Positions 11,616-22,102 of a stretch of 64,000 nucleotides of DNA are shown piece by piece. This DNA is from Rhodamnia argentea (Eukaryota; Streptophyta; Magnoliopsida; Myrtales; Myrtaceae), in assembly GCF_020921035.1 (NCBI RefSeq), contig NC_063154.1, positions 5,704,001 through 5,768,000 on the forward strand, given 5' to 3'. Both the position numbers and the translations under genes were made by a program. The number at the start of each line of letters is the position of its first letter. Within the stretch, counting starts at the first letter, position 1. Under the pieces are notes generated by a model that was not told the DNA's origin, did no database searches, and worked only from the letters and a program-made list of their open reading frames with translations.

Positions 11616-13250
11616 GGGTCAACAAGTTGATTGGGTCGAGTCGACCCGACCCAGTTAACTCGGTTCGGCATTTCTACTCAAATTGGGCGCCGATTCAACC
11701 TATTTCCACCGAATTGATGCTATCAATCAATTCTAGGACATGTCTAAAACCCGGAAATGGTACCTTTTTGTCCAATTGATTTGCTTATCTAAAAAACCCC
11801 CAAATTGTCAGATTGATCCGAAAATGATTTTTGAATAATCCAAATCTCAAACGATCAAATCGAACTGATTCAAACCCACTAATAGATTCATAATGATGTA
11901 GAACTTTGGGCCGTGGTCTTAGATTTGATTGAAATTATCCAAAGAATGATTAATTGCATTTAGAGTGAAAACAAGGGACTAAATTGAAAATAAAAAGTGT
12001 AAATAGGTCCTTTTAGCCAAAATTGCTCAATTTTATAAACAGTTGGAATGAAATGCAATATGAGACATTAAAGGTAAATGTCATGACTTGGAAAAAGTGA
12101 AAATAAAACATAAAAGGACTCAAATTATAATTTTTTGGCCCAATTCGGTGTTTATGTTTATGAAGACTTTTGCAACCCCCAAATTGAATTTTCCAAATTT
12201 TAAACGGCCAAAATGAAAAGTGAATTAAAATAAAAATATTGGCTAATTTTTTTTATTTTTATGTTTTTGTGGCCACAAATTTTATTTTTCTTTATTTTAT
12301 TTTGGATATTTTCCTAATATAGAAAAATAAAAAAAAGAGAAAAATTTCAAAAATTATTTTTTTTTTGTTCAAAATTGGTTCCTTAGGCTTGGCCAAGCTT
12401 ATAAAGCTGATTTTCAAATTTTATGAATTTTTATTGTATTTTTAATGATTTTTCTAAGGAAAAAGAATGATTAAAAATCAGGTGTTAACCGACACCTTGC
12501 AAATATTGAAAAGTTTCAAGTAGTTAAAGAACAAGAGACGTGATCTCATATCATGCCAAACAATCAATTAAAGAGCAAGGCCGTGGAGATATCCGGCCCT
12601 TGATGGTTGCCGTCGCGGGAGAGGTGGCCCCCGACCGCAGACGCGGGAGCAGCGAGGAGGCAGCCTAGCGCGGAGGAGAATGGTGGTTATGGAAAAACCT
12701 AATTCTCTTCGTTTATGCTCTCTTGAGAAATCTTATCATGATCTATTCCACTCACTCTCCTAGGATTTTTTTTATCCGTGTTATATCCCATTTATCCTAT
12801 GGATAGCTATCTATTAAGCACAGGATATGATAGGACATATCATATCCCGACTCATATCCTGAAGACCAAACGTGGCCTAAATGTTTCTGTCTCCTCCTTT
12901 GTTAATCAAGACCAAATCTTCCACTTCTTTCTACCTTTTGACTATTCAATTTTCTAGAAATGGTCACGCATGCAATTTTTTAGGTCGAAAATTGCTATCT
13001 ATAGATCATTCAATAACTCTGAATAGGTAAAAGAAGATTTCTTCCAATTCAAAGTCTATCATTACTCACAACTTATTGGCAATTACCTGTTTTTTCCACG
13101 AAAAAGATAAATGGACCCCAATGAGGATTCCAGGGACCAAAACCACGTTGTTTCCTTTCCCGTGGGCGTCTGTCTGAAGGAAAAACGAGCCAAATGCGCC
13201 TTTCTTAGTAGAGAAGTCAAGCAGAATGCTTGAAAAAATTCTACCCAGCT
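11616..13250. other. Gene-free AT-rich stretch between copia copy 1 and S2
   Basis: No coding potential is seen. The first part (11616-12490) continues the sequence into which copia inserted and ends near aaaatcaggtgttaac, which resembles an LTR terminus. A GC-richer patch lies at about 12590-12690. The whole stretch is repeated at 33298-34890 with few changes. Confidence 0.6.
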
Positions 13251-13423
13251 TGGTCGTTATCTAAATATGAAACGAGCCTTACGAAATTGGCCGGTGAACC
13301 TGTCAAATGAAGGTACCATTCACGCAGCTGTCATATTGTCATCAACTTTTTTCTTTGGCGGGGTAGTCTCATTTGGGTGCTCCTCATTCTTTCACTGCTC
13401 AGAGTCCCTTTGATCCAAGGAAA
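13190..13423 (+). promoter_or_regulatory. Probable S2 promoter, conserved between SCPL units
   Basis: The blocks aagcagaatgct, gaaacgagccttacgaaa and gtgaacctgtcaaatgaag upstream of the S2 start recur upstream of S5 and, in diverged form (atgaaatgagccttataaaacc), upstream of S4 and S6. An A/T-rich TATA-like word (tatctaaatatg) lies at about 13257. Retention upstream of genes and pseudogenes fits a copied core promoter. The transcription start is not determined. Confidence 0.4.
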
Positions 13424-15986
13424 ATGATGCTTTGGCACTTCTTTGTGATTGTGAATGGGGTCATTCCTTTGTTCTCCTCCTGCATGTCCACAGCCGAGCT
13501 CATCACGAAGCTCCCCGGTCAGCCGGATGGCGTTTCTTTCAAGCAGTACTCGGGTTACATCGCTACGGATTCTCGACTTGGCCATGCTCTGTTCTATTAC
13601 TTCGTGGAAACCGATGCTAGCAACCCGCTGTCTTACCCTCTAACCTTGTGGCTCGCCGGCGGTATAGTAGTCCTAACTGCTAATTCAATTACTGCTCTTG
13701 CTGTCTGTTTGCCGATTCTGATTGACTTTGGTTTAGGCCCCGGCTGCTCTTCTCTTGGGTTCGGTGCATTCAAGGAGCATGGCCCGTTTCGACCAGCTCG
13801 GGACGGCGGCTTGATGAAGAATGAATTCTCCTGGAATAAAGGTACTTCTTTCATTGGTTGATCGATCATGTTGTAAATGGAATGGACTCTTGACAAGTTG
13901 TTAAGGTTATTTATGCTCATTCGATTGCAATTTCGGTAGCGTCAAACATGCTGTACGTAGAATCCCCCATCTCAGTTGGGTTTTCATACTCGAATACGAC
14001 TGTGGACTACGCCGATTGGAAAGATGCAGATACCGGTACATCTCAGCTGTTCCTAACGAATTTCCTTTGCGTCATGAGAACTTAGCGGCCTTCATATTTG
14101 TAGTAAGATGGACATCTTTTCGCATTGCAGCCAGAGAAAACATGCAGTTCCTTCTCGGTTGGTTCAAAGAATATCCGAAATATAGAGACTCCGATTTCTA
14201 TATAGCGGGGGAGAGCTATGCTGGTAAGTGTCGGAACTCCTGGTCTCTTGGTCTCACTATGGATGTGATTGCAAATTCCGACTTGTTAGTCTCCAATTTG
14301 ATACACTAATCTTCCTTCCGAACGAACTAATCTCTATAGAACATTGTTGTAGGCCACTATGTGCCGCAGTTTGCAGCTCTGGTAGTGGATCACAACAAGC
14401 ATTCCCATGCGAATCCGATCAAGCTTAGGGGGATAGCAGTTAACAGTTCTCCTCTCCTTTTGATTGCGCGTTCTTCAGTTTGGCAGCTTTTTTCGTTTGA
14501 TTTTCAAGCTTATTACCTGACAAAAAAAAATTCTCTTCTTCTTTCTGTCGATGCAGCTCGGCAACCCACTTCTGGATATTCATATTAGTGTAGATAGCGC
14601 CAATTTTTTGTGGTCTCATGGCGTCATTTCGGACGAGACATTCAAGTTGAAGAAGACGGTGTGCAACGACACGAGGTACTGGACGGAGGTATTCCATGAC
14701 AAACTTTCAAAGGAATGCGCCATGGTATCAGCGAAGCAAGCGGAGGAAATGGGGAATTTCACTGATCCATTTGATGTGCTCGGACCTTACTGCTTCTCGG
14801 GGACTACTGCGGTGCGATCGGCTCCAAGAAGTTCGTGGGATGCGTACCATGCTAAAGTGAGTTCGACCCTGTGCAAGATCTTGCCTAGTTTCTAGAATGA
14901 AAGAGCCTAGGAACAAAACCATGATAGATAGCACCCTTTTGGTATTGCATCACAGACAATACAATTCGGGGGTTAGGCCTTGATCTGGTTCATTAAGTAT
15001 CTGCTTTTCTTGTGAGCAGCTACCTTCAAGGATGGCGCTAGCCGATCCGTGCCTCGAGGATTATATAGTCTCGTACCTCAATAATCCTCGAGTGCAGGTA
15101 GCCCTCCATGCGAATAGGACGAAGCTCCCATCGGTTTGGGATATCTGTTCAAGGTTTTTATTGCTCACCTTTGCTCTATTACCTTCCTGATTCAGTTGAA
15201 ACCGCACCTTCTGTTTCTAAATATCATTTCGTGCGGCATGTGGCAGTCCTTTTTCCTTACGCGACACCGGTATAGGAGACAACATCATACCTGTTTTATC
15301 GGCTTTAATCAAGGAGCATCTGCGAGTACTCCTCTTCAGGTAAGTCACAGACACGAACGGTCTAATTCCAACAAGTTTCGTTCGATGACACCTTGTTCTT
15401 GTCGGAATTATCACGGTATCTGTGCTGCGGAAGCAAGCCTCAAAAGTCATGAATGGACATAAACATCCTTGCGCCATCATGTAATATATGAACTGATAAT
15501 GTGGAACTGGGCTGCACGTTGCAGCGGGGATCAAGATTCGAGAATACCATTGACGCAGACAAGAACGATCGCCAACTTGATTGCTCGAGACTTGAAATTC
15601 TCATCCTTTGGTGGATATGCGCCTTGGTACGACAGAATGCAGGTTAGATTCTCGTCCCGTCTTCGTTTTTACTTTTCCTTTTTTAACTCAGACACATCGC
15701 GAGTAAAAGAAAAGGAATGTTTCCGTCCATTGTTGAATCTACTTAGAAGTTTTCCGATGACCATATGCATTCTTAACAACATCAGTGACGCTCATGAATC
15801 CAGGTTGGTGGATGGACTCAGTCATTTGGTAGGTCAAGAAAAGGGAAGAACGGGACTCGCTTGACATTCGCCACGGCCCGAGGAGCGGCTCACGAGGTCC
15901 CATACAGTTCACCGTCGCAAGCTCTTACCTTGTTCAAGGCATTTCTCGAGGGATCCTCTCCGCCGAAAGTGCCGTTCAAGAACTGA
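13424..15986 (+). CDS. S2: serine carboxypeptidase-like protein (SCPL45 type), intact
   Basis: A predicted secreted or vacuolar serine carboxypeptidase-fold hydrolase (peptidase family S10). Ten exons join in frame: 13424-13661, 13737-13841, 13940-14035, 14131-14223, 14353-14438, 14557-14856, 15020-15153, 15247-15339, 15525-15642 and 15804-15986. All introns are GT-AG and the product is 481 residues, normal for the family. ATG 13424 gives a hydrophobic signal peptide ([12 protein letters not shown]). The nucleophile Ser is in GESYAG (about 175), Asp in GDQDSRIPL (about 386) and His in GAAHEVP (about 451). PGCSSLG, which starts exon 2, is intact, but the preceding motif is WLAGG rather than WLNGG. 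In yeast carboxypeptidase Y that Asn binds the substrate carboxyl end, so exopeptidase activity may be altered. The sister gene is S5. The S10 family also includes acyltransferases, so the substrate cannot be told. Confidence 0.88.
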
Positions 15987-16056
15987 TCCGTTCATGGCTC
16001 TCATTAAGATGAACCATCATTAGAATGGGACTGTTCGAATAAAGGTGTCTTCGTTT

Positions 16057-16170
16057 TTTCAAATAAGGGACTAAAATGGACATTGTTTCAAATAATGGTT
16101 TGAAGTGCTTTTTTTGTTTCAAAGGAGGGCCTGAAGTGGACATTGTATCAAATAAGAGCATGAAATGTTC
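16057..16170. repeat. Degenerate ~30-bp tandem repeat, four units
   Basis: The motif ttcaaataagggactaaaatgg recurs in diverged form with starts near 16057, 16086, 16116 and 16146, with a shared gacattg at unit ends. It begins just after homology to the S5 3' flank stops. Confidence 0.65.
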
Positions 16171-16269
16171 ATATTAATATAAAAAAAGACCCCGACTTAC
16201 CAGCTCATTACGGGCATTTTTGTCATTTATTATGCGATTCTTCATTTTTCCGTATTCATTTCGTGATAG

Positions 16270-17090
16270 AGAGAGAGTAGATTTAGCTAAAAAGTTATGG
16301 CATTTGTGGAAATTTCAATTGCTCGTTACATTGATACGTCGTGTTACTTGTTTCATAGAAACTTTAGTGCTATGTTGGATTAGTACTATAGATGTAATCA
16401 ATTGGTTTCTTTATTTATTTATTTATAGGAAAACAGTATGACTATAGATGCATCGTAACTTGGATTTTGAGGGGATAATTAGGCCATGGAATTTGAGGCA
16501 AATTAGTGAAAATGATTAAATTTAGTTCAAGATCAAGCATGCATTAAGAATATGTATCATCACGACACATGCACAATTTTCTAGTCCTTCGACTTTTGGG
16601 TTTTCTTTTCTTTTGTACATTTTAAAAAAATTTACTTACGTCTTATTATTTTGTTATTTTACTTTTTTAATTGGATATAACATTTTATCCAAGTAATGAG
16701 GAGCTTAAGTGGATTATATGGGCAGGTATAAATTTATATGAGTTGGGTCTCATATAGATGTGTTTTAGCAATATCTGTCGAAAAATATAATATTATGTAT
16801 AAATGGATCAATATAGGTTAAGTTGATCAATATAAACTGGGCTGTTTTTCGAAACCAACCTAAATCCGACCCGATTCGCCAATTTGATCACTAACAATAC
16901 CATAAATGCAATCAAAGCTACCCAAAGAAAGCATGTATATAAAGGCTGGACCAAGTGGGGTCTTTTTGAAAGATTCGTATTCACATATCAATGAGTATGA
17001 ACGCCCAAAGGGATGATGTCAAAGAGATATGGACGGACCGTAGAGATTCAAGGAGCTAAACTAGGTCAACATCCCTTAGCTTATCTTACT
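16270..17090. repeat. SCPL 3'-flank block, copy beside S2
   Basis: Strings such as ttttgaggggataattaggc, tagatgtaatcaatt, gcatgtatataaaggct and tggacggaccgtagagattc recur in the same order beyond S6 between about 42040 and 44240. The S6-side copy is longer because of inserted DNA including a MITE. No gene is seen. Confidence 0.75.
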
Positions 17091-18960
17091 TTCTAAAAAT
17101 ATTATCCTTCATGCATTTATTCCAAGAAAAATAAGTAGTTTAAAAAATTTTTTTAATAGAAAAAATCGTTTGTATTGCTTACGAAAATGAATGAACATGA
17201 AATTATTTTCATTGCTCACGAAAATATTTAGGCATAAATTGCCATCAACAATGAAAATATCTGCTAGTGGCTAATCGTTTCGAATGATATAGACGATTAT
17301 TTTTCAGGAAAATATCACGCCATCATTCGATCGCGAAATAAACGAAACCTTAGTTCATCATGTCCTTTCGTGGTTACTTTGATTGTTAGAATTCGGCGCA
17401 CAATCAATTCGAAGTAAAACGTAAAGGGAGAAAGAGAAATCGTAACACGAGATTTTATCCCGGTTCACCCTTAAATTAGAGTTACGTCTAGCAGAAAATT
17501 CCACTATAATTAGCATCTCACATCCCTCGTTAGATTCCTTAATTACAAGAGAAAAAGAATATATATAGTAGTAGCTATTCATGAGTTTAAGTTCAAACTA
17601 CCAATGAAAACATATGGTAAAACATATGGGCTTAGATTGTAAAAGAGTGTCTAGGAAGCGTTGCCCCCTTGAGACCCCCGTCAGGGCGGCTCCCCTAGAC
17701 CTTGCCCACTCAACGTGGAGCGTGACCCACGTGCTTTCCTATTGTTGGGAAGTGTGAATAGCATCCCAACCTCGGACAAGATTTCATTTCTCAAATCGAC
17801 GTCATTAGGCAGGCAAAGGTGACCATGGAATATTAGAATTCCATCCTCCGACACCTGAAAATTGATAATTTTTTGGCAAACATTTTCCAAAACCTGAGTT
17901 TTCCGTGAAACAAACGAACCCTTAATGGTGAATGTGGTGTGTCTCGATATTCAAGGGTTTTCCTATTCTAATCCTGCAAAAAGATCCAAACAATGGGATG
18001 GTGGTATCCACGAGAAGGATATCTCCCATCTTTGGAAGAAGTTATGTATCTCCAAGATCAAATTCCCATCTTGACCAAACCAGCTGCTGCCCATTTGGCA
18101 CCTACCAGAGAATATGCTGAGTGCCAAAGATCCTTGGCCAAGTTACTACGAAACAATCACTGAGAAACAGATTCAGCCTTCTTTTGAAAAGAGAAATCTA
18201 TTTGCAAGGGCTTTCCCCTTCATTGAAGATTGTCCAACATGAATTTTTTTTTTTTTTGTTTCCCAAGCACCTTCCAAGTGAAGGATTCAACCCGAAGAGG
18301 TGATTCTGATTTGCAGATGACCTTCGAAGTGTTTCTGCATCGTGCACCCCCGCCTAATTACTGCTAATCGGTTCCCGTAATACGATTTGACCGCTTGTAA
18401 TATGATTCGACTGTAAAAATCTCGCTTCCATGGATAAATTTGAGATTTGTCAAAACGACTCTGTGGAGACAATTAAGAAATATGTCTTAGTTGCTTTTAG
18501 GGAGCGGAAAGATCTTTACAGAGGTCACTTCCTGACCTAACTCACTTTGCTCAAATGAGAGTTGGAATGACTAAAATGAGATCATTTTCTTGCTGCTTGT
18601 GATATGGCCAAGCAGAGTTCTTTCATGCAAGAATGCTCTTCCATGAGTTTCTGTTGCAGCGTGGGAATTCCGCGTTAGAGAAAATTTTGCTTGTACTTGA
18701 AAATGCCTTTCATTTCCGCATACTTTAGAAACGAGGAACATTAGAAAACAACACGTGACAATCACACGTAAGCACCAACTTGTCCGGTCAATGGCGACAC
18801 GGGGTGGACGTGTGCGTCCATGTCAGCAAAGAAGACACTAGCTTGAGCACACTCAGCACAGTCAACATGGAACTTTCTTTGTGGGTTTCTTCAGCTGTCA
18901 CGTTTGATCCTCGGGTACGTAATATCCCTACTAATACCTCTCGGGTCAAAAATGACGACG
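17091..18960. other. Gene-poor stretch with transposon-like debris
   Basis: No gene is recognised. Phrases such as acacgagattttatcccggttcaccc (about 17437-17462) and gtgaaacaaacgaaccctt (about 17906) resemble sequence common in plant transposons. One short coding-like frame at 17993-18163 is listed separately. Confidence 0.4.
17993..18163 (+). other. Short coding-like frame, 56 codons, unrecognised
   Basis: The ATG at 17993 starts MGWWYPREGYLPSLEEV and the frame continues with a well-mixed amino-acid composition (YLQDQIPILTKPAAAH) to a TGA at 18161. It has no low complexity. It may be one exon or a fragment of a decayed gene or element. I see no splice partner and no family match. Confidence 0.25.
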
Positions 18961-19654
18961 TTTCGGGCACGTCATCGACCCATTTGTTTTATCTTTTATT
19001 ACACATGCGGAACGTGCAACTCCCAAACATCAAATCAGACAACAAGGATAGTTAAATAGACAGCTACAACAATCAAATCATAACATTTCAACAAAAAATC
19101 AACTTGTATTTAATTATCTTTGTTAATCCAAGGATGTGAAATATCTATAAGCCCATTCTTCGGGCCACTTTCTATAACTCTCGGAAATACCACGTCGGAA
19201 ATAACACGACTCTCAAACAACTCCAACAAGATCCACGCCTCTTCTAGTTCTTCACAACTAAGGGCCTGAAAATGGTCAACAATGACGGGGTGAGATATAA
19301 ATCTCGGTGAGTCAACGCCTAAGCCCGACTAGGACGTTGATTCGTTCGTAACATCCTATTAATCAATCATAACTTACAAGATGGATATCTCAACCACATG
19401 CGGCTTAACCGTCAGGAAGCCACATCACATATAAGGAGAACTTGATACGACAATCACACCAGTTCAACTCACTAGCAGAATATCATACAGATGTCAATCC
19501 ACGGAATGCCACGCACGATTCGGTCGACCTAATTAAGGCCATTCGGTCATGTACGTTAGTCAATGGGTGCTAGTGCTCTAGTCAATAGGTGCTCTTTTCG
19601 GCAAGATAATGTATTGTTTCATTTCTTTCGGTCATGGCAACCGATAGTCCCCTA

Positions 19655-19870
19655 GCACCCTTGGGACGAACATATATGATATTGTCCTTTGGTACCTCCG
19701 AGCCGAAGATCGTAATCCCCATGGTACCCCCGAGACGGATATAATAAGTATATTGGATATCGTCCCTTAGTACCCCTGGGCCGACGATAATGATCCCTCT
19801 GGTACCCTTGGGACGGATACATTAAGTGTATTAGGTATGGTACCCCGGGCCGACGATAACCATCATATGA
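19655..19870. repeat. Degenerate tandem repeat, three units of ~70-80 bp
   Basis: Each unit carries a cccttgggacgga or ccccgagacggat block, then a tgggccgacgataa-type block and a ggtacc word. The open frame across it on the minus strand is a product of the repeat, not a gene. Confidence 0.65.
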
Positions 19871-20539
19871 CCAGACAAGTATGCCAATCGATGTCAATCA
19901 ATCCGGTCGGTTTATCATCCTTCCTTATAAGCGGATGCTCCCACCGATGTGTACAAAAACTCGGCCCAAAGTCGTTTTCAAGTCAACACATGCAATTTGA
20001 TATCATACGTGGTCACATGAATGCATAATTCTATCGACCGACAAATCAAGCAAATTGAGGCGATTAGCCTCTAATTAGACCCCCACGACAATCAACAGTC
20101 AATTTTGGCATTTACATCTAATAATTCAAAAATCAATTAATCAATTGCAGCTAGTCGATTTTAATCACAATTTCAATTCCAATTGACAGTCAATCGTGCG
20201 TTCGTCTCTAGCCTATCGCTTACTCACGATTATTCAAGCATAATCAGTCAATTCTAATCATCAATTAGCCACAGACAACTTAGTTAATCGACTAACTTAA
20301 CTAATTACAATCATTTAGCCTAAACTACATTTCTATCTAATCCAATCGTAATTAAACTACATAAACATCCTAATTAGCTAATTAATCTAATTCTGAACGC
20401 AATTAACGTCCTAACTGAGAGTTAGGATTAACTCACAATAAAAACTGGCGGTTGGGGTAGGGTCGGGCACGAGACTTTTGGATCGGGTAGAGATTTCAAG
20501 TTTCTGTTTTCGAGCTGATACTGTTCACAGAACAGTAAT

Positions 20540-21290
20540 TTCAGCGGCATGCGCTCGAGACGGTGGCTGGTGGCGGTTCACGGGCTCGGGTTGGCTTGGG
20601 CTCGACGGTGCGGCCACAAGGCGGAGGGTGAGCAGCTCCGGCTAGCTCGCGGCCGGCGGCGACCAGCGGGCTCCTCGGGGTCGCGGGGCTGGTCGGCTTG
20701 GGACAGAGGCGGCGGGCTCAGCAGGGGGGAAATGGAGGTCGCGGGTTCGGCGGGCTGAGGCAGTGGCGGCCGAAGGTCGTCGGGCTGGTGGGGTGTGAGG
20801 TGGGGCCGGGCCGACGACGAACGGTGGGTCTCGACCTGGAAGCAGCGGCGCGACAGAGGCTCCGGCCGGCGTCGGGGTAGCAGGTCGGTCGTGGGTCGCG
20901 GCTGGGTTTCGCTGGTCGGGGCGCGGTGGTCGAATGGCGAAGGCGAGGCGGTGGCTGGGAGGAGGAGCTGGCGTACGGCGGGGGCTCTGGTGACGGCGGC
21001 TGGGGCTGGGGCCGCGACGAGCTCGGCAAGGCGATTGACAGGCGGCCGACGGCTGAAGGTGACTGGCGGCAAGGGCGAACGGCGGTGAAGATTGGCGGGC
21101 GGAGGTGGTGGTCGCGCAAGGTGACCCGGTGGGGGGAGTTGAGCTGCAGCAGAAGAGAAAAGAAGATGATGAACAGAGGAGGGGGGGCTGTTGTTCGGCA
21201 AGGGGGGAAAGAGAGAGAGAGAGAAGACGATGGTGATGGGTTGGTGGGAGATTGGAGAGGTGAGGGGACAAGTGGGGCCACTTGGGGTTT
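20540..21290. other. GC-rich low-complexity island
   Basis: G-rich on the + strand (ggcggcgg, ggtcgcgg, ctggtggcgg words), with long overlapping open frames on both strands because stops are rare in such sequence. The minus frames read as Pro/Ser/Arg-rich strings with no domain. I regard it as non-coding, probably the core of the surrounding element. Confidence 0.6.
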
Positions 21291-21640
21291 TAAAAAATTT
21301 TGTCTTCTTGTGCGTTATTGGGGGAGTAAAATGGTTTTTTGATAAATCGGGAGAGAACGAATATTTAGGTGAACTGGTGGAGGGCATTTTGGTCGAAACA
21401 CGGGCCCGGCTCGGTCAGAATTAGACTTAGGCACGATGAATAAAAAACCTAAATCGCGACGATTACGATTTTTGAAATCTAATATAAACCGAACGACAAA
21501 TCGAAAATCGTCTAATTAATTGTCACTTACGTCCTTACGATCCGTAATTTTGTACCCACTAAAATTTAATTTTTATCATTTTTATTGAATTCAAACACTT
21601 CATATAAGTCGGATTTTTTAGGGCGTCACGTCAGCACCTT

Positions 21641-22102
21641 GTGTCCGAACCTCTTTAGGTAGTTGAGATCCTGGACTGCTGGTTTTCCAAGTGGTGATGC
21701 AAACGATCCTATTTAGAGGTCGGTCTTTGTCCATTTCAAATGCGTAACTTCTTTTGCCGCCCTACTGCCGATAACCGTATTGCCCCGATGCCGACATGTT
21801 TCAGAAACTACATGACACGACCAGGTAAAGGTTCGACATATACTGTCATAGTTAGATTCATGTGTCATTTTATGTGTCAGACATCAAGAGAGGTCATGTC
21901 AGTGTGCATAAAAATAAGCCCAAGTATCATGGACGTGGTAGGTTTTCCTTGTTTGGTTATTGTGAGAAAAGCTAAGATGGAGATACCCTTGGCTGACCTG
22001 TGTGGCTAGTGTTTGCTTCCATTTTATCAAAACATGAGACTATAAAATCAATCTGGATGCTTCTCAGTCGTTCAATACTCAAGAGTCCTTTAATCCAAGT
22101 AA
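21641..22102. other. Unique stretch upstream of S3
   Basis: No gene is seen. Only the last 30 bases or so (agagtcctttaatccaag) resemble the sequence before the other SCPL starts, so S3 seems to have lost the shared promoter block. Confidence 0.5.

Larger units (their letters stand above)
18960..21640 (-). mobile_element. Putative non-autonomous LTR-type element, probably minus strand
   Basis: The segment is bracketed by related words: tttcgggcacgtcatcg near 18960 and agggcgtcacgtcagcacc near 21620. Inside are AT-rich flanks, a tandem array (19655-19870) and a GC-rich core (20540-21290) without recognisable protein domains. This layout suits a large non-autonomous retroelement, but I cannot pair LTRs by eye. 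It could instead be decayed composite debris. Confidence 0.3.

Noticed and set aside
11616..12490. Treating the sequence right of copia copy 1 as an additional LTR
   Set aside because: It ends in an LTR-like word, but I could not find a matching partner copy within the window apart from the segmental duplicate.
20578..21387. Long minus-strand open frame of 269 codons, Pro/Ser/Arg-rich
   Set aside because: It lies in GC-rich low-complexity DNA where all frames stay open; no domain, no splice context and overlapping frames of equal quality.
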